A stretch of 64,000 nucleotides of DNA from JANQIO01 sp043585095 (GCA_043585095.1 CP121321.1:806001-870000); one strand, 5' to 3'. Positions 25,348 through 33,951 are shown, counted from the first letter of the stretch. Numbers and translations are program-made. The notes: generated by a model from the letters alone, not told the origin.

Positions 25348-25376
25348 TTGACAGTCATCGGGCCGCTCACTAAACT
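25348..25376 (+). promoter_or_regulatory. Promoter of tRNA-Ala
   Basis: TTGACA at 25348-25353, a spacer of exactly 17 bp, and TAAACT at 25371-25376. A G/C-rich stretch follows before the tRNA starts at 25391, like the discriminators of stringently controlled stable-RNA promoters. Confidence 0.75.
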
Positions 25377-25390
25377 TCGCGGCCTTGTTT

Positions 25391-25466
25391 GGGGCCATAG
25401 CTCAGCTGGGAGAGCGCAACACTGGCAGTGTTGAGGTCGGCGGTTCGATCCCGCCTGGCTCCACCA
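25391..25466 (+). tRNA. tRNA-Ala, anticodon GGC
   Basis: A full 76-base cloverleaf: acceptor GGGGCCA pairing with TGGCTCC and including the G3:U70 wobble pair that identifies tRNA-Ala; D arm GCTCAGCTGGGAGAGC; anticodon stem CAACA/TGTTG with loop CTGGCAG, anticodon GGC; T arm GGCGG-TTCGATC-CCGCC; the CCA end is encoded. It reads GCC (and GCU) codons. A transposase-linked hairpin begins 7 bases after its end. Confidence 0.97.
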
Positions 25467-25473
25467 AACACCC

Positions 25474-25557
25474 AAAAATGGGGTCAGAGTAACTTTTTCA
25501 GCTCGGCTTTGGTTTGCCGGCGTCACACAAAGAAAAAGTTACTCTGATCCCATTTTT
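25474..25557. repeat. Inverted-repeat hairpin element, copy 1 (5' flank of transposase)
   Basis: Two 26-base arms, 25474-25499 and 25532-25557, differ at one position; core GGGGTCAGAGTAACTTTTTC. A 32-base spacer separates them. It lies between tRNA-Ala and the RAYT gene; its 3' arm ends in six T, so it could also act as terminator for the tRNA transcript. Same family as the copies near 26.4, 29.7, 31.1 and 31.4 kb. Confidence 0.9.
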
Positions 25558-25663
25558 TCCTGCCCCTGAGCACTTCTGTTGACACTTCCCGTCCGCACGC
25601 GCTGGCAACGCCAACGCGCATAGCTAGTCTATATACACTCCGTAGCAAACAAGGATGTTCGCT

Positions 25664-26383
25664 ATGCCCAGAAAGCCACGGCTGGCACCGGCGGGTGTTA
25701 CCCAGCACGTGATTCAGCGCGGTAATAACCGGCAGTTAATCTTTCGCGATAACCAGGATCGCGCGCTATTCACCAACTGGCTGGCCCAGTACTCCCGCCA
25801 GCACGCTGTGCAAATCCACGCCTGGGTCTATATGAGCAATCACATTCATGTGTTGGCGACACCGCAGCGAGAGCAAGGCTTGCCCCACATGATGCAGTCC
25901 TTGGGCCGCCAGTACGTCAGGTACTTTAATCAGCGCTATCAGCGCAGTGGCACGCTGTTCGAAGGCCGCTATAAATCCTGCCTGGTGGGCAGTGACCATT
26001 ATGTTCTAGCCTGCTACCGCTATATCGAAATGAACCCGGTGAGAGCGTGTATGGTGGCTAATCCCGGTGATTACGTCTGGTCGAGCTATCTTCCTAATGC
26101 TCATGGTGCCGCGTCGGGGATGCTGACGCCGCACCCTGCATTCCTCGGTTTGGGAGCGTCTGCTGAGGCCCGGCAAACCGCTTACCGCGGCTTGTTTCGC
26201 TTACCGGAGAACGCTGTGTCCCAGCAAGCGCTGCGCTTGGCGACACAGCAGGGGTATGTGTTTGGGGATGGTGTTTTCACAGAAGCTATGGAGAAGCAGT
26301 TCGGCGTAAGACTGAGACCAGGAAGGCGAGGGCGGCCCGGCATACAGGGTAAAGACGACGCTGGCGCTACTTCATCTGCCTAG
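25664..26383 (+). mobile_element. REP-associated tyrosine transposase (RAYT, Y1-Tnp family)
   Basis: A 239-residue protein of the TnpA_REP/RAYT group, single-domain relatives of IS200/IS605 transposases. The sequence MPRKPRLAPAGVTQHVIQRGNN is the usual opening; YMSNHIHVLA carries the HUH-type metal-binding motif; the helix MMQSLGRQYVRYFNQRY holds the candidate catalytic Tyr, followed by SGTLFEGRYKS and YIEMNPVRA, highly characteristic. These enzymes cut and join single-stranded REP/BIME-type hairpins. Here the gene is flanked by GGGTCAGAGTAAC arms on both sides, and related hairpins stand further downstream. The start at 25664 has AAGGA 11 bases upstream. Confidence 0.93.
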
Positions 26384-26407
26384 GAAAAGTTACTCTGACC
26401 CCATTTC
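26384..26407. repeat. Single arm of the hairpin family (3' flank of transposase)
   Basis: GAAAAGTTACTCTGACCCCA begins at the base after the RAYT stop codon, the inverse of the GGGGTCAGAGTAACTTTT arm at 25480. With copy 1 it brackets the transposase as an inverted repeat, suggesting a unit of about 25474-26407. No matching left arm is next to it. Confidence 0.85.
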
Positions 26408-26435
26408 CATGACCTAGCCAGCGGAGGACCAAGTC

Positions 26436-27644
26436 ATGCAGCAATTTCTCAGCACCTGGCACGAAGCCGCAATGACGTCTCTGGGGCTATTCTGGATGGC
26501 CCTGTGGGCCTTCGGCCTAGGCTATCTGATCAGCAGCATGATCCAGGTATTCGTTACCCGTGAACGCATGAAAAAGAGCATGGGAGAAACCAGTGTCGGC
26601 AGTGTCGGCCTCGGTGCTTTTTTTGGTTTTATTTCGAGTTCCTGCTCCTTTGCTGCACTCGCCACCACGCGCTCACTCTTCGCGAAGGGTGCCGGATTTG
26701 TACCCTCTCTCGCTTTTCTTTTGGCCTCTACCAATTTGGTCGTGGAACTGGGGATCGTTATCGGCATCTTTCTTGGCTGGCAGTTCGTTGTTGGCGAATA
26801 CGTTGGCGGTGTTCTTCTCATTTTGCTGATGTGGCTGGTTGTGCGCATAACGCGCCCGCAGAAGATCATTGACGCTGCCAGAAAACGTGCACGAGAGGCA
26901 GAAGGCAGTGACTCGGAAGATGGCGTTCCCGACTGGAAGGATTTAGTTCAGAGCAAAGAGGGCTGGCAGCGCGTCGCCAACAAATATGTCATGGAGTGGC
27001 ATATGGTTTGGAAGGACGTGACGATCGGATTCACAGTGGCAGGCGTTATTGCTGCCTTTGTCCCTAGAACATTTTTTGAAGCGCTCTTTGTCGGCGCCGG
27101 TCAGGCGCAACCATCGTTCGCCGAAGTACTCATACAATGCCTGGTGGGACCGATCGCTGCGTTTTTTACCTTTATTGGATCGATGGGCAACATTCCTCTG
27201 GCCGCCGTGCTTTTCGAGAATGGTGTCAGCTTTGCAGGAGTCATGGCGTTCATTTTTAGCGATTTAGTCGTGTTACCGGTGCTGCGCATTCAGGCGCAAT
27301 ATTACGGGTGGCGCGCGGCGCTCTACATCCTGGGTATATTTCTGCTGGTCCTCGTATCCAGTGCATTGCTTATGCATTATGGCTTTGCGGCCTTTGGATT
27401 GCTGCCAGAGGCTGCCTCAGCCAAGAGTGTCACCGATCGCGAGTTTTTCTCGGTCGATTACACGCTAGCGTTTAATGTTTTCTTCCTGGTGCTAAGTGCA
27501 GCGTTTTTGATCTGGCGCTGGAAGACTAATGGGCTTCCAGGCGGGAAACTTGAGGGCAGTGATAAAGTGCTTTTTGCGCTGGCGTGCGGGTCATTCCTTT
27601 GGCTTGGTGTCGGCGCTGCGATTCCGCTTGTTGGTGTTTTGTGA
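26436..27644 (+). CDS. Permease of the ArsP/DUF318 family
   Basis: A 402-residue membrane protein with about ten predicted membrane segments in two halves, split by a charged cytoplasmic loop (about residues 148-185: QKIIDAARKRAREAEG and DWKDLVQSKEGWQ). The first half has the conserved GFISSSCSFAALATTRSLF and LAFLLASTNLVVELG, and the second has GPIAAFFTFIGSMGNIPLAAV. The family includes ArsP (export of trivalent organoarsenicals) and YraQ-like permeases of unknown substrate; the cysteine in SSSC is the one ArsP-like motif seen. It is convergent with a DmeF-like metal exporter. Confidence 0.85.
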   Translation: MQQFLSTWHEAAMTSLGLFWMALWAFGLGYLISSMIQVFVTRERMKKSMGETSVGSVGLGAFFGFISSSCSFAALATTRSLFAKGAGFVPSLAFLLASTNLVVELGIVIGIFLGWQFVVGEYVGGVLLILLMWLVVRITRPQKIIDAARKRAREAEGSDSEDGVPDWKDLVQSKEGWQRVANKYVMEWHMVWKDVTIGFTVAGVIAAFVPRTFFEALFVGAGQAQPSFAEVLIQCLVGPIAAFFTFIGSMGNIPLAAVLFENGVSFAGVMAFIFSDLVVLPVLRIQAQYYGWRAALYILGIFLLVLVSSALLMHYGFAAFGLLPEAASAKSVTDREFFSVDYTLAFNVFFLVLSAAFLIWRWKTNGLPGGKLEGSDKVLFALACGSFLWLGVGAAIPLVGVL

Positions 27645-27711
27645 AATGACAGATCACTTGCTCGCGCCGCTCCTAGAGCTAACGGGCGACCAGTGCGTAG
27701 TTTTCACTGTC

Positions 27712-28641
27712 TCAATGGTTCGCACATCGGTGCACTTCGACATTGGCATGGACGATGTTTTGGTGACAAGGGATCAGGGACTTGTAGTGTTCTGGTGATT
27801 GGGGATCATCGCTGACGACAGCAATCTCTGCGGCGAAGATCCCATGTCCGATGCTCCATAGATGCAAATCGCTTACACGGTCGGACGTGCCTCGCTCAAT
27901 GGCGACGCGAAGCTCATCCAGTTGGTGCTGGTCCGCCTGATTGTCGAGCAAGACTTTGATGGCTTCTCGAATGAGACCGAAAGACCAACGGGTGACCAGT
28001 GCCGCTCCCACGATGCCCATTAGCGGGTCGAGCCAGGCTGCACCCATGTATTTGCCCGCCAGCAGCGCTACGATCGCAAGTATGGAGGTCAACGCGTCCG
28101 CCAGCACATGTAAATAGGCTCCGCGCAAATTGTGATCATGTTCATTCTGGTGATAGTGATCATGAGAATGGCCATGATCATGTGGGGTCGACATCAGTAC
28201 CCAGGCACTCAAGCCGTTCACAACGAGACCAATCGCCGCGACAATTATGGCCTGATCGAAAACGATAGCTACAGGGTCGATCAATCGCGCTGTACTCTCT
28301 ACGACCATGGTCAGGGCAAAACCCAGCAGCAAAATAGCGCTGGCAAATCCTGCCAGGCTGTTGATCTTACCAACGCCGAAAGCAAAGCGGCGATCAGATG
28401 CCAATCGTCGGGAAATCACATAGGCGAAAACAGAGATACTCAAGGCAACGGTATGGGACGCCATATGGAGCCCGTCGGCCAACAGCGCCATAGATCCGGA
28501 GATCAAGCCAAAAGTTATTTCGACGGCCATCATGGCTGCCGTAAGCAAAACGATTAGGAGGGTGCGTTTTTCCCCTTCACGTTTTTGGTCTTGGCCGAAC
28601 ACATGATCATGCGTCCAACCTTCCATCTGATGTGTGTGCAT
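27712..28641 (-). CDS. dmeF: Cation diffusion facilitator, DmeF-like Co/Ni exporter
   Basis: A 309-residue CDF transporter with six membrane segments. The N terminus HTHQMEGWTHDHVFGQDQ is typical of DmeF; the metal site in TM2/TM5 is seen as LLADGLHMASH and HVLADALTSILA, and a His-rich loop (PHDHGHSHDHYHQNEHDHN) lies between TM4 and TM5. The C-terminal cytoplasmic domain has DLHLWSIGHG. Such proteins export divalent cobalt, nickel or zinc in exchange for protons. No DmeR/RcnR-type regulator is adjacent. Convergent with the ArsP-like permease, suggesting a small metal/metalloid resistance cluster. Confidence 0.9.
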   Translation of the reverse strand: MHTHQMEGWTHDHVFGQDQKREGEKRTLLIVLLTAAMMAVEITFGLISGSMALLADGLHMASHTVALSISVFAYVISRRLASDRRFAFGVGKINSLAGFASAILLLGFALTMVVESTARLIDPVAIVFDQAIIVAAIGLVVNGLSAWVLMSTPHDHGHSHDHYHQNEHDHNLRGAYLHVLADALTSILAIVALLAGKYMGAAWLDPLMGIVGAALVTRWSFGLIREAIKVLLDNQADQHQLDELRVAIERGTSDRVSDLHLWSIGHGIFAAEIAVVSDDPQSPEHYKSLIPCHQNIVHANVEVHRCANH

Positions 28642-28796
28642 GGTGGGCTCTTCACTGAAAGTGCGGCATAGCTCGTACTACTGTCCGCAATTTTGGCAGC
28701 GATTGCAAAAATGGCAAAAAGGGCCAGAGCTACTGGGGTAATGCGCTATCGAGAGGCGGCTCGACCGAAAGCGGAAGCGCACTTCGCCCCGGTTAA

Positions 28797-29600
28797 TTAC
28801 TCAGAGTCGAACTCTAGCGGCACCTGCGTTACCGCGGCGAAGCCTTTGACCATGGCGTCGACGTCAGTGGTGGGAGGGCTGTCGGGCTCTACAGAGCAGT
28901 CGGTTGAGAACACGGGGCCTGCGCCGGTCTCGGGGAATGCATCAGCCAGAGGTACTTCCACCAGCCCGCGAATGTCGCCCGTGATACAGCCGGGAACATT
29001 GAAGCTGGTAACTGTTTCAGTATTGGCACTGCCATCGAGCAGCGCTTCCCGATTCTCATTAATCCAATCAACCACTAGTGCGGCCGCTGCGTCAAAGTCT
29101 CCCAGCCCGGGTACGAAGCTGGCGCTGGCTGCAACTGCTGGAACCCCCGCGCGTGCTGCCGTGCGGGCAGCGCCTACCGTGCCGGAAATTGGTGCAAAGG
29201 GGCCGACGTTTTGGCCGGAGTTGACGCCGGAGACGACCAGGTCTGCATCGATGCCCAGTTCGTTTAGGGCGACATTCACGGCGTCGGCTGGAAAGCCGAA
29301 TACAGCCACGCTCATGTAGCCGCTTATTGTAGCGGAGTCTTCACGGACCAATTCGCCTTCGGTGGTGCGGTCGGAGGAGCCGCTCTGATTCTCTGCGGGC
29401 GCTACCACCTGCACATCTACGTCCTCTACCAGTATCAATGCATTCACCAAAGCATCGATTCCCGGGGCACCAATACCGTCATCATTCGTGACAACGATGG
29501 TGAGCGTTGAAGAGGGTGGGACAAAGCTGTCGGAACCATCCGAGCAACCAGCGAGTAGAAAAAGGCTTAACAGCAGTGTCGTTAGGATGCGATAGATCAT
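28797..29600 (-). CDS. SurE-like survival protein / acid phosphatase, lipoprotein
   Basis: A 267-residue exported SurE-family phosphatase. Residues 1-19 are a lipoprotein signal ending LLAGC. The mature part has the SurE motifs TNDDGIGAPGIDAL (metal-binding Asp pair), VVAPAENQSGSS and VVSGVNSGQNVG, with GTVGAARTAA next. Classical SurE is a cytosolic 5'/3'-nucleotidase; secreted versions like this one are known in bacteria and fungi. It stands alone, in the accessory stretch between the metal exporter and the hairpin copy at 29.7 kb. Confidence 0.88.
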   Translation of the reverse strand: MIYRILTTLLLSLFLLAGCSDGSDSFVPPSSTLTIVVTNDDGIGAPGIDALVNALILVEDVDVQVVAPAENQSGSSDRTTEGELVREDSATISGYMSVAVFGFPADAVNVALNELGIDADLVVSGVNSGQNVGPFAPISGTVGAARTAARAGVPAVAASASFVPGLGDFDAAAALVVDWINENREALLDGSANTETVTSFNVPGCITGDIRGLVEVPLADAFPETGAGPVFSTDCSVEPDSPPTTDVDAMVKGFAAVTQVPLEFDSE

Positions 29601-29664
29601 AGTAGTCAGCTCTAGCTAAAAGGAATGCAGCGTGGTGAGTATAACTCGGCATGAAAACGAGTGG

Positions 29665-29745
29665 AAAATAGGGTCAGAGTAACGTTAAAGCTAAGCACTC
29701 GGTGCTTTGCCGGTAAAAGCCCTGGAAAATTTACTCTGGCCCTAA
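29665..29745. repeat. Inverted-repeat hairpin element, copy 2
   Basis: Left arm AATAGGGTCAGAGTAACGTT (from 29667) and right arm AAATTTACTCTGGCCCTA, with a spacer holding a second small hairpin (AGCACTCGGTGCTT). Same core as the RAYT-linked hairpin but more diverged. It lies between surE-like and P450 genes. Confidence 0.85.
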
Positions 29746-29751
29746 GTTCAC

Positions 29752-31005
29752 TCAGGCCGCCTTGGTATCGCGAACCTCCGGGTCAAAACGGATGTTCATT
29801 TCCTTCATCGCGTTAACAAAGAAGGAACGCACATAGGTAGGTTCTCCGACAAAAGCGGGATTGCGTAATCGGGGCAGCAGCTCTTCAAACATCACGTTAA
29901 GTTCAAGACGCGCAAGGTGTGTGCCGATACAAAAGTGCTGGCCGATGCCGAATGACCGTAGCTGGTTGTAAAGATCGGGCATGCGCTCAGCACGTGTTAC
30001 ATCGAAGCGCATCGCATCGTCTCCAAACACATCCTCGTCGTGGTTCGCCGTGTGGTAGTGAAGCACAATCTTGTCGCCCTTTTTGATCTGCTGGCCGCCC
30101 AGCTCCGTGTCTTCTACGGCGGTTCGGCGCATGGAAATGAACGCCGTGTTGTACCGAAGCATCTCCTCAACCGCGTTGGATATTTTGTCGGGGTTGTCTA
30201 CCAGATACTGCAACTGGTCTGGGTTTTCCATTAGCAGGCGCATGCCCTGCGCCGTCACTGTCCGCGTGGACTCGTTGCCACCCACCAGGATCAGAATAAA
30301 CATCCAGCCGAACATTTCCGGTGTGACCGGAACGCCGTCGACCTCGCCATCGAGCAGAGCACCGGTTATGTTATCCATCGGCTCAGCACGATGCTTTTCT
30401 GCCAACTCCATTGCGTAGGCTATGACCTCAATTGCGGCATGCTGTGCTTCCTCTATCGAGACGGCCATATCGGGGTCATCGGCGAAAATCATCGTATTGG
30501 TCCAGTTGAAGAACTTTTTGCGGTCCTCCAGCGGCACGCCTAGTAGCTCCAGAATGGATATCAGGGGAAGTTCGGCTGCAACATCCTCGACAAATTCACA
30601 CTCCCCTTTGCTGGCAACCTCGTCAATGATGCGCCGCGCATGTTCGCGAAAAGACGGCTCGTAGGAGTTCACGCGCGCGGGTGTAAACGCATTGCGCACA
30701 ATCCGGCGAACCTTTTGATGGCGCGGCGGGTCCATGCAGATAATCTGGTTTCGCTGCGCGTCAACGGTTGGCTCGTCCATTTCCATCGGAAAGGCTGAGC
30801 GTTCTGCGGACGAGAACAGGGCTGGGTTCTTGGAGACGTAATCGATCTCTTTAATACGGGTGACAACCCAATAGGGTACGCCGGTCAGCGGGTCTTCCAT
30901 TCGCACCACGGGCCCAGCATGGCGAATGTCTTTAAGCATTTCATAGGGCATGCCGTTCTTATAGGTGTCTGGGTCCAGTAGGTTAGAAAAAGGGCATGAC
31001 GTCAT
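29752..31005 (-). CDS. Cytochrome P450
   Basis: A 417-residue soluble bacterial P450. The heme-binding loop SFGIGQHFCIGTHLARLE gives the axial Cys359; the I-helix oxygen motif is GGNEST (residues 242-247); ExxR is E281-R284; the sequence MDPPRHQKVRRIVRNAFTP is the C-helix. The strong resemblance of these motifs to CYP125/CYP142/CYP124-type enzymes (sterol side-chain or long-chain terminal hydroxylases) is my reading; a substrate cannot be fixed. A ribosome site GGAG precedes the ATG. No ferredoxin or reductase gene is adjacent, so redox partners must be elsewhere. Confidence 0.93.
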   Translation of the reverse strand: MTSCPFSNLLDPDTYKNGMPYEMLKDIRHAGPVVRMEDPLTGVPYWVVTRIKEIDYVSKNPALFSSAERSAFPMEMDEPTVDAQRNQIICMDPPRHQKVRRIVRNAFTPARVNSYEPSFREHARRIIDEVASKGECEFVEDVAAELPLISILELLGVPLEDRKKFFNWTNTMIFADDPDMAVSIEEAQHAAIEVIAYAMELAEKHRAEPMDNITGALLDGEVDGVPVTPEMFGWMFILILVGGNESTRTVTAQGMRLLMENPDQLQYLVDNPDKISNAVEEMLRYNTAFISMRRTAVEDTELGGQQIKKGDKIVLHYHTANHDEDVFGDDAMRFDVTRAERMPDLYNQLRSFGIGQHFCIGTHLARLELNVMFEELLPRLRNPAFVGEPTYVRSFFVNAMKEMNIRFDPEVRDTKAA

Positions 31006-31121
31006 GGTTTTCTCCAGTGTGTAACGGTCCCGACGCGCTGTCGGACGGATAACTACGGTGGTAATACTAATAGGCTAACGTTGGCGTGTCGTAGAATCTA
31101 TATCAACGGGAGGAGAAATAC

Positions 31122-31210
31122 GAAAATAGTGTCAGAGTACTTTTTCTTGCGACGCTGCTCTTTGACTGGCCGCTTTAGCGACAGAAAATTTACTCTGCCC
31201 ATGATTTTTT
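31122..31210. repeat. Inverted-repeat hairpin element, copy 3
   Basis: Left arm GAAAATAGTGTCAGAGTACT (31122 on) and right arm GAAAATTTACTCTGCCCATG; spacer about 40 bases. Same family as copies 1, 2 and 4. It ends about 30 bases before the small membrane protein gene at 31244. Confidence 0.85.
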
Positions 31211-31243
31211 GCTCTGCCGCGGTCGTTACCAACAGAGGAAGAC

Positions 31244-31369
31244 ATGGAATACAGTGATTTGAAGGCCTTCCAGGTGCTGCTGTTTTTTGGGGCCGCGTTG
31301 GGCTTTGGGGTTTGGCAGGTGGTGTCAGTTCGCCGCAGCATCAATAAAGACAGCGACGAGGACAATTAG
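31244..31369 (+). CDS. Small 41-residue membrane protein
   Basis: A short frame from ATG 31244 to TAG 31369, with the good ribosome site AGAGGA 6 bases upstream. The product starts MEYSDLKAFQ, then has one hydrophobic segment (VLLFFGAALGFGVWQVV) and a charged tail ending KDSDEDN, so it would be a single-pass inner-membrane protein. It lies alone between hairpin copies 3 and 4. I do not recognise a family; the ribosome site and membrane topology support it being real. Confidence 0.6.
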   Translation: MEYSDLKAFQVLLFFGAALGFGVWQVVSVRRSINKDSDEDN

Positions 31370-31418
31370 TCACGTTGCGTCTTTATGCTTTTCTCCATTC
31401 TCAGGAAAAAAAGAGGGC

Positions 31419-31505
31419 CAAAAAAGACGGTCAGAGTCACTTTTTCTGGAAGCCACTGGCGGGCTATAACGCAAGTAGAGAAAAAGTGACGCTGACCCTA
31501 TTTAT
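31419..31505. repeat. Inverted-repeat hairpin element, copy 4
   Basis: Left arm AAAAAAGACGGTCAGAGTCA and right arm AAAAAGTGACGCTGACCCTA, with a 32-base spacer that has its own short pairing (CCACTGGCGGG). It is 20 bp from the stop of the TonB receptor gene and may end that transcript. Confidence 0.85.
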
Positions 31506-31524
31506 CCTTATGAGCAACCATTAA

Positions 31525-33657
31525 TCAAAGATCTACCGCCAGCGTGACGCGCGCGTTCAGGGGGCGTCCGGTGGTGATGTTGTTGTTATTGTGCGCGTCC
31601 GGGAAATACTCCTCGTCCAACAGATTCTCGACGTTAAGCTGCAGGCGCATGCGATCGTTGATCTGGTAATATGCAGCGGCGTCAACGCGCACGAAGGAGG
31701 GCACCTCGACCGAGTTATCTTCCTGTATGAAGAAGCTGTCCTGATAGGTAAGGCCCAGCCCCAGGCGCAGCTTGCTGTTAACCTCGTAGGAGTTCCATAT
31801 CGAGAACATATGCTCTGGCGTTTGGCGCGTACTGTTGCCATCGTTGCCGCTGCCGTCGGCACGTTGTATCTCACCGTCCAGATAGGAATAGCCTGTGGTG
31901 ATTGCCCAGTGTTCGGTCAGCGCCCCTGTCAGCTGTACTTCCAGACCACGCGTTTGTGAGCCTTCGACAATAACGACCTGTTCAGGGTTTTGTGGATCTA
32001 CTGACGTGAAGCTTTCGCGATCCAACTCAAAGATCGATGTGGTCAGCGCCAGTGCGGGGTTCAAGTCCCACTTGAAACCGATCTCCCGGTTTTCGAAAAA
32101 CTGGGGCTTGGTGTCTTCGGTGGTGAGGTTCAGCGTTAAGAACTGCTCTCCCGATAGTGGCAGGAAGGTTTCGCTGTAGCTCGCATACACCGAGATATTT
32201 TCAGCGGGCTTGTATATCAAGCCGAAACGCGGCGTCACCTCTTCATCGACCCGGTCGAAGCGGCCGTTTACATCGTCCCCGTCGTTTTGCTCTATACGAT
32301 CCACGACGTCGATATCAAAGCGGTCGTAGCGCAGGCCCAGCAATACCTTGAACTTTTCGGTCAAGCTGATCTGGTCCTGCAGGTATATCGATGTGAAGCG
32401 TACCTGTGACTCACGATCACGTACACGATTTGAATATTCAAAGTCCGGAATGACCAGCGGGTCAGAGAACGGGATAACAATTTGATCGTCGCCGTTGGCC
32501 GCGAACACATTGTCCAGGCGCGCATTGTCAGATTGCTGATCACCGGCTTCGATGCCCAGTAGCATCACATGACCGATATTACCCGTGTCAAATTCACCGG
32601 TGAGATTGGCCTGAGCGATGAGATTTTCACGCTGCGTGGTGTCTTCATAGCCATCCAGTGCAACGCTGTCGAAGCTACCGTTGATCACCTCGACGACACC
32701 GTTGGGATAGATGTTCTGATAGGCCTTGTCGTAATCGGCATACTGGATGGTCACGTTGCCACGGATTTGCTCCGAGAATCGGTGATCCAGACGAGCGCGC
32801 CAGAGCTGCGCTTCCAGATCGGTGTTATTGCCGTTGCGGGCACCGAAGAAGGTATCCTCAAAGCCTTCCAGTGGGCGATTAGGACCATTGTTGGACAGCT
32901 GTGACGGTACGCCGCGATCCACAATGCGGTCGTCTTCAAGGTATTCATAAGACAGGAAGAGGCTGCTTGATTCACTCAGGGCGAAGCGGGCCGTTGGGTT
33001 GATGGCAAAGCTGTCACCGTCATAGACATCGCGGTGGTTTTCCAGGCCCTGCGCGTAGGCGTTGACCCGGAAGGCCATACTGTCTCCGGCATCAGCGTTC
33101 AGATCAACGTTGGCTGTCCACGCGCCAAAGGAGTCAGCTCCCAGATCAACCGTACCAAATCGCTCACCTATCTCCGGTTTTTTCTGCACCCGGTTGATAA
33201 CGCCGCCACCGCCGCCCCGCCCGAACAGCAGTGCATTTGAGCCTCGAAGAATCTCTACCTGTTCTACGTTGTACAGCGGTCGGAAGTATTGAACGTCATC
33301 TCGTAGGCCATCGACAAAAAAATCAGCCGTACTTTGAATGCCCCGAATAATCATTGAGTCCCGGTGACCCTCTCCCTGGCTGATGGCAATGCCCGGCGTG
33401 TAGCGAACCACGTCGCCGATGCTTTGAAAGGCCTGATCTTCGATCTGCCGTTCTCCCAGAATGGTCAGGCTTTGCGGTACATCTAGGATGGGCGTTGGCG
33501 TTTTGACGGAATTGATCTTGTCCATGGACAGGTAGCGTCCTTGCACCAGAACTTCTTCAACCGCGCGACCAGACTGTTCCTGGGCAGTGGCCACAGCGGA
33601 GCCTATTGCCAGGGCGACGATCGCTAGTGCGGGCAGCGACCAAGAGGGCTTGAACAT
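31525..33657 (-). CDS. TonB-dependent siderophore receptor
   Basis: A 710-residue outer-membrane receptor of the ferrichrome/hydroxamate or catecholate type (FhuA/FcuA-like). Signal peptide MFKPSWSLPALAIVALAIGS, ending at VATAQ; plug domain with TPTPILDVPQSLTILGERQI, MIIRGIQSTADFFVDGLRDD and VEILRGSNALLFGRGGGGGV; then a 22-strand barrel ending NARVTLAVDL with a final hydrophobic residue. The substrate is an Fe(III) complex, not identifiable from sequence. ATG 33657 is chosen since it has GGAGAT 8 bases upstream and a clean signal peptide. A Fur-like box sits about 45 bp upstream. No siderophore synthesis genes are adjacent. Confidence 0.95.
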   Translation of the reverse strand: MFKPSWSLPALAIVALAIGSAVATAQEQSGRAVEEVLVQGRYLSMDKINSVKTPTPILDVPQSLTILGERQIEDQAFQSIGDVVRYTPGIAISQGEGHRDSMIIRGIQSTADFFVDGLRDDVQYFRPLYNVEQVEILRGSNALLFGRGGGGGVINRVQKKPEIGERFGTVDLGADSFGAWTANVDLNADAGDSMAFRVNAYAQGLENHRDVYDGDSFAINPTARFALSESSSLFLSYEYLEDDRIVDRGVPSQLSNNGPNRPLEGFEDTFFGARNGNNTDLEAQLWRARLDHRFSEQIRGNVTIQYADYDKAYQNIYPNGVVEVINGSFDSVALDGYEDTTQRENLIAQANLTGEFDTGNIGHVMLLGIEAGDQQSDNARLDNVFAANGDDQIVIPFSDPLVIPDFEYSNRVRDRESQVRFTSIYLQDQISLTEKFKVLLGLRYDRFDIDVVDRIEQNDGDDVNGRFDRVDEEVTPRFGLIYKPAENISVYASYSETFLPLSGEQFLTLNLTTEDTKPQFFENREIGFKWDLNPALALTTSIFELDRESFTSVDPQNPEQVVIVEGSQTRGLEVQLTGALTEHWAITTGYSYLDGEIQRADGSGNDGNSTRQTPEHMFSIWNSYEVNSKLRLGLGLTYQDSFFIQEDNSVEVPSFVRVDAAAYYQINDRMRLQLNVENLLDEEYFPDAHNNNNITTGRPLNARVTLAVDL

Positions 33658-33702
33658 CAAGAGTATCTCCGAAAAGCTTGCGTAAAGGGCGAGATGGTAA
33701 CT

Positions 33703-33721
33703 CTTAATGATTATGATTCGC
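33703..33721 (-). promoter_or_regulatory. Fur box candidate of the siderophore receptor
   Basis: On the minus strand the 19-mer GCGAATCATAATCATTAAG matches the Fur consensus GATAATGATAATCATTATC at 14 of 19 positions, including the central ATAATCATTA core. It lies 46 bp before the receptor start, a suitable position for iron-dependent repression. Confidence 0.7.
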
Positions 33722-33735
33722 AATTGCGTTAGTGA

Positions 33736-33951
33736 AAATCGGTAAAAAGACCGGAGTGCCGTCGCATCGGTGGCATCGCGTACCCTCCCGACGATGATAC
33801 TGCCGTTGGCGTGTGCGGTGATGGTTCGGTCATGGAGGTGAAGGCGGGTGAGGCAGTGACGATCCCCAAAGAATGGACTGGACGTTGGGATACAGACGGC
33901 TACCGAAAAATCTGGGTGTTCTATTCCGAAAAGCCTTACACCGAAGAATAG
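33736..33951 (+). pseudogene. C-terminal relic of a cupin (DUF861-type) gene
   Basis: The frame is open from 33736 to TAG 33949-33951. Its last 40 codons encode GDGSVMEVKAGEAVTIPKEW then TGRWDTDGYRKIWVFYSEKP, which resembles the end of the small Cupin_3 family (VIELxAGDxxxIPxGxxGxW pattern). The N-terminal half expected of a family member of about 110-120 residues is missing or unrecognisable (the part before 33820 reads as noise). No start with a ribosome site was found. It sits between the TonB receptor and the type I secretion genes, so it probably marks an old deletion or insertion junction. Confidence 0.6.

Noticed and set aside
28693..29319. Plus-strand frame opposite the SurE-like gene
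   Set aside because: Composition (Ser, Ala, Thr rich) is typical for the antisense of a coding region; the minus strand has the family motifs and signal peptide.
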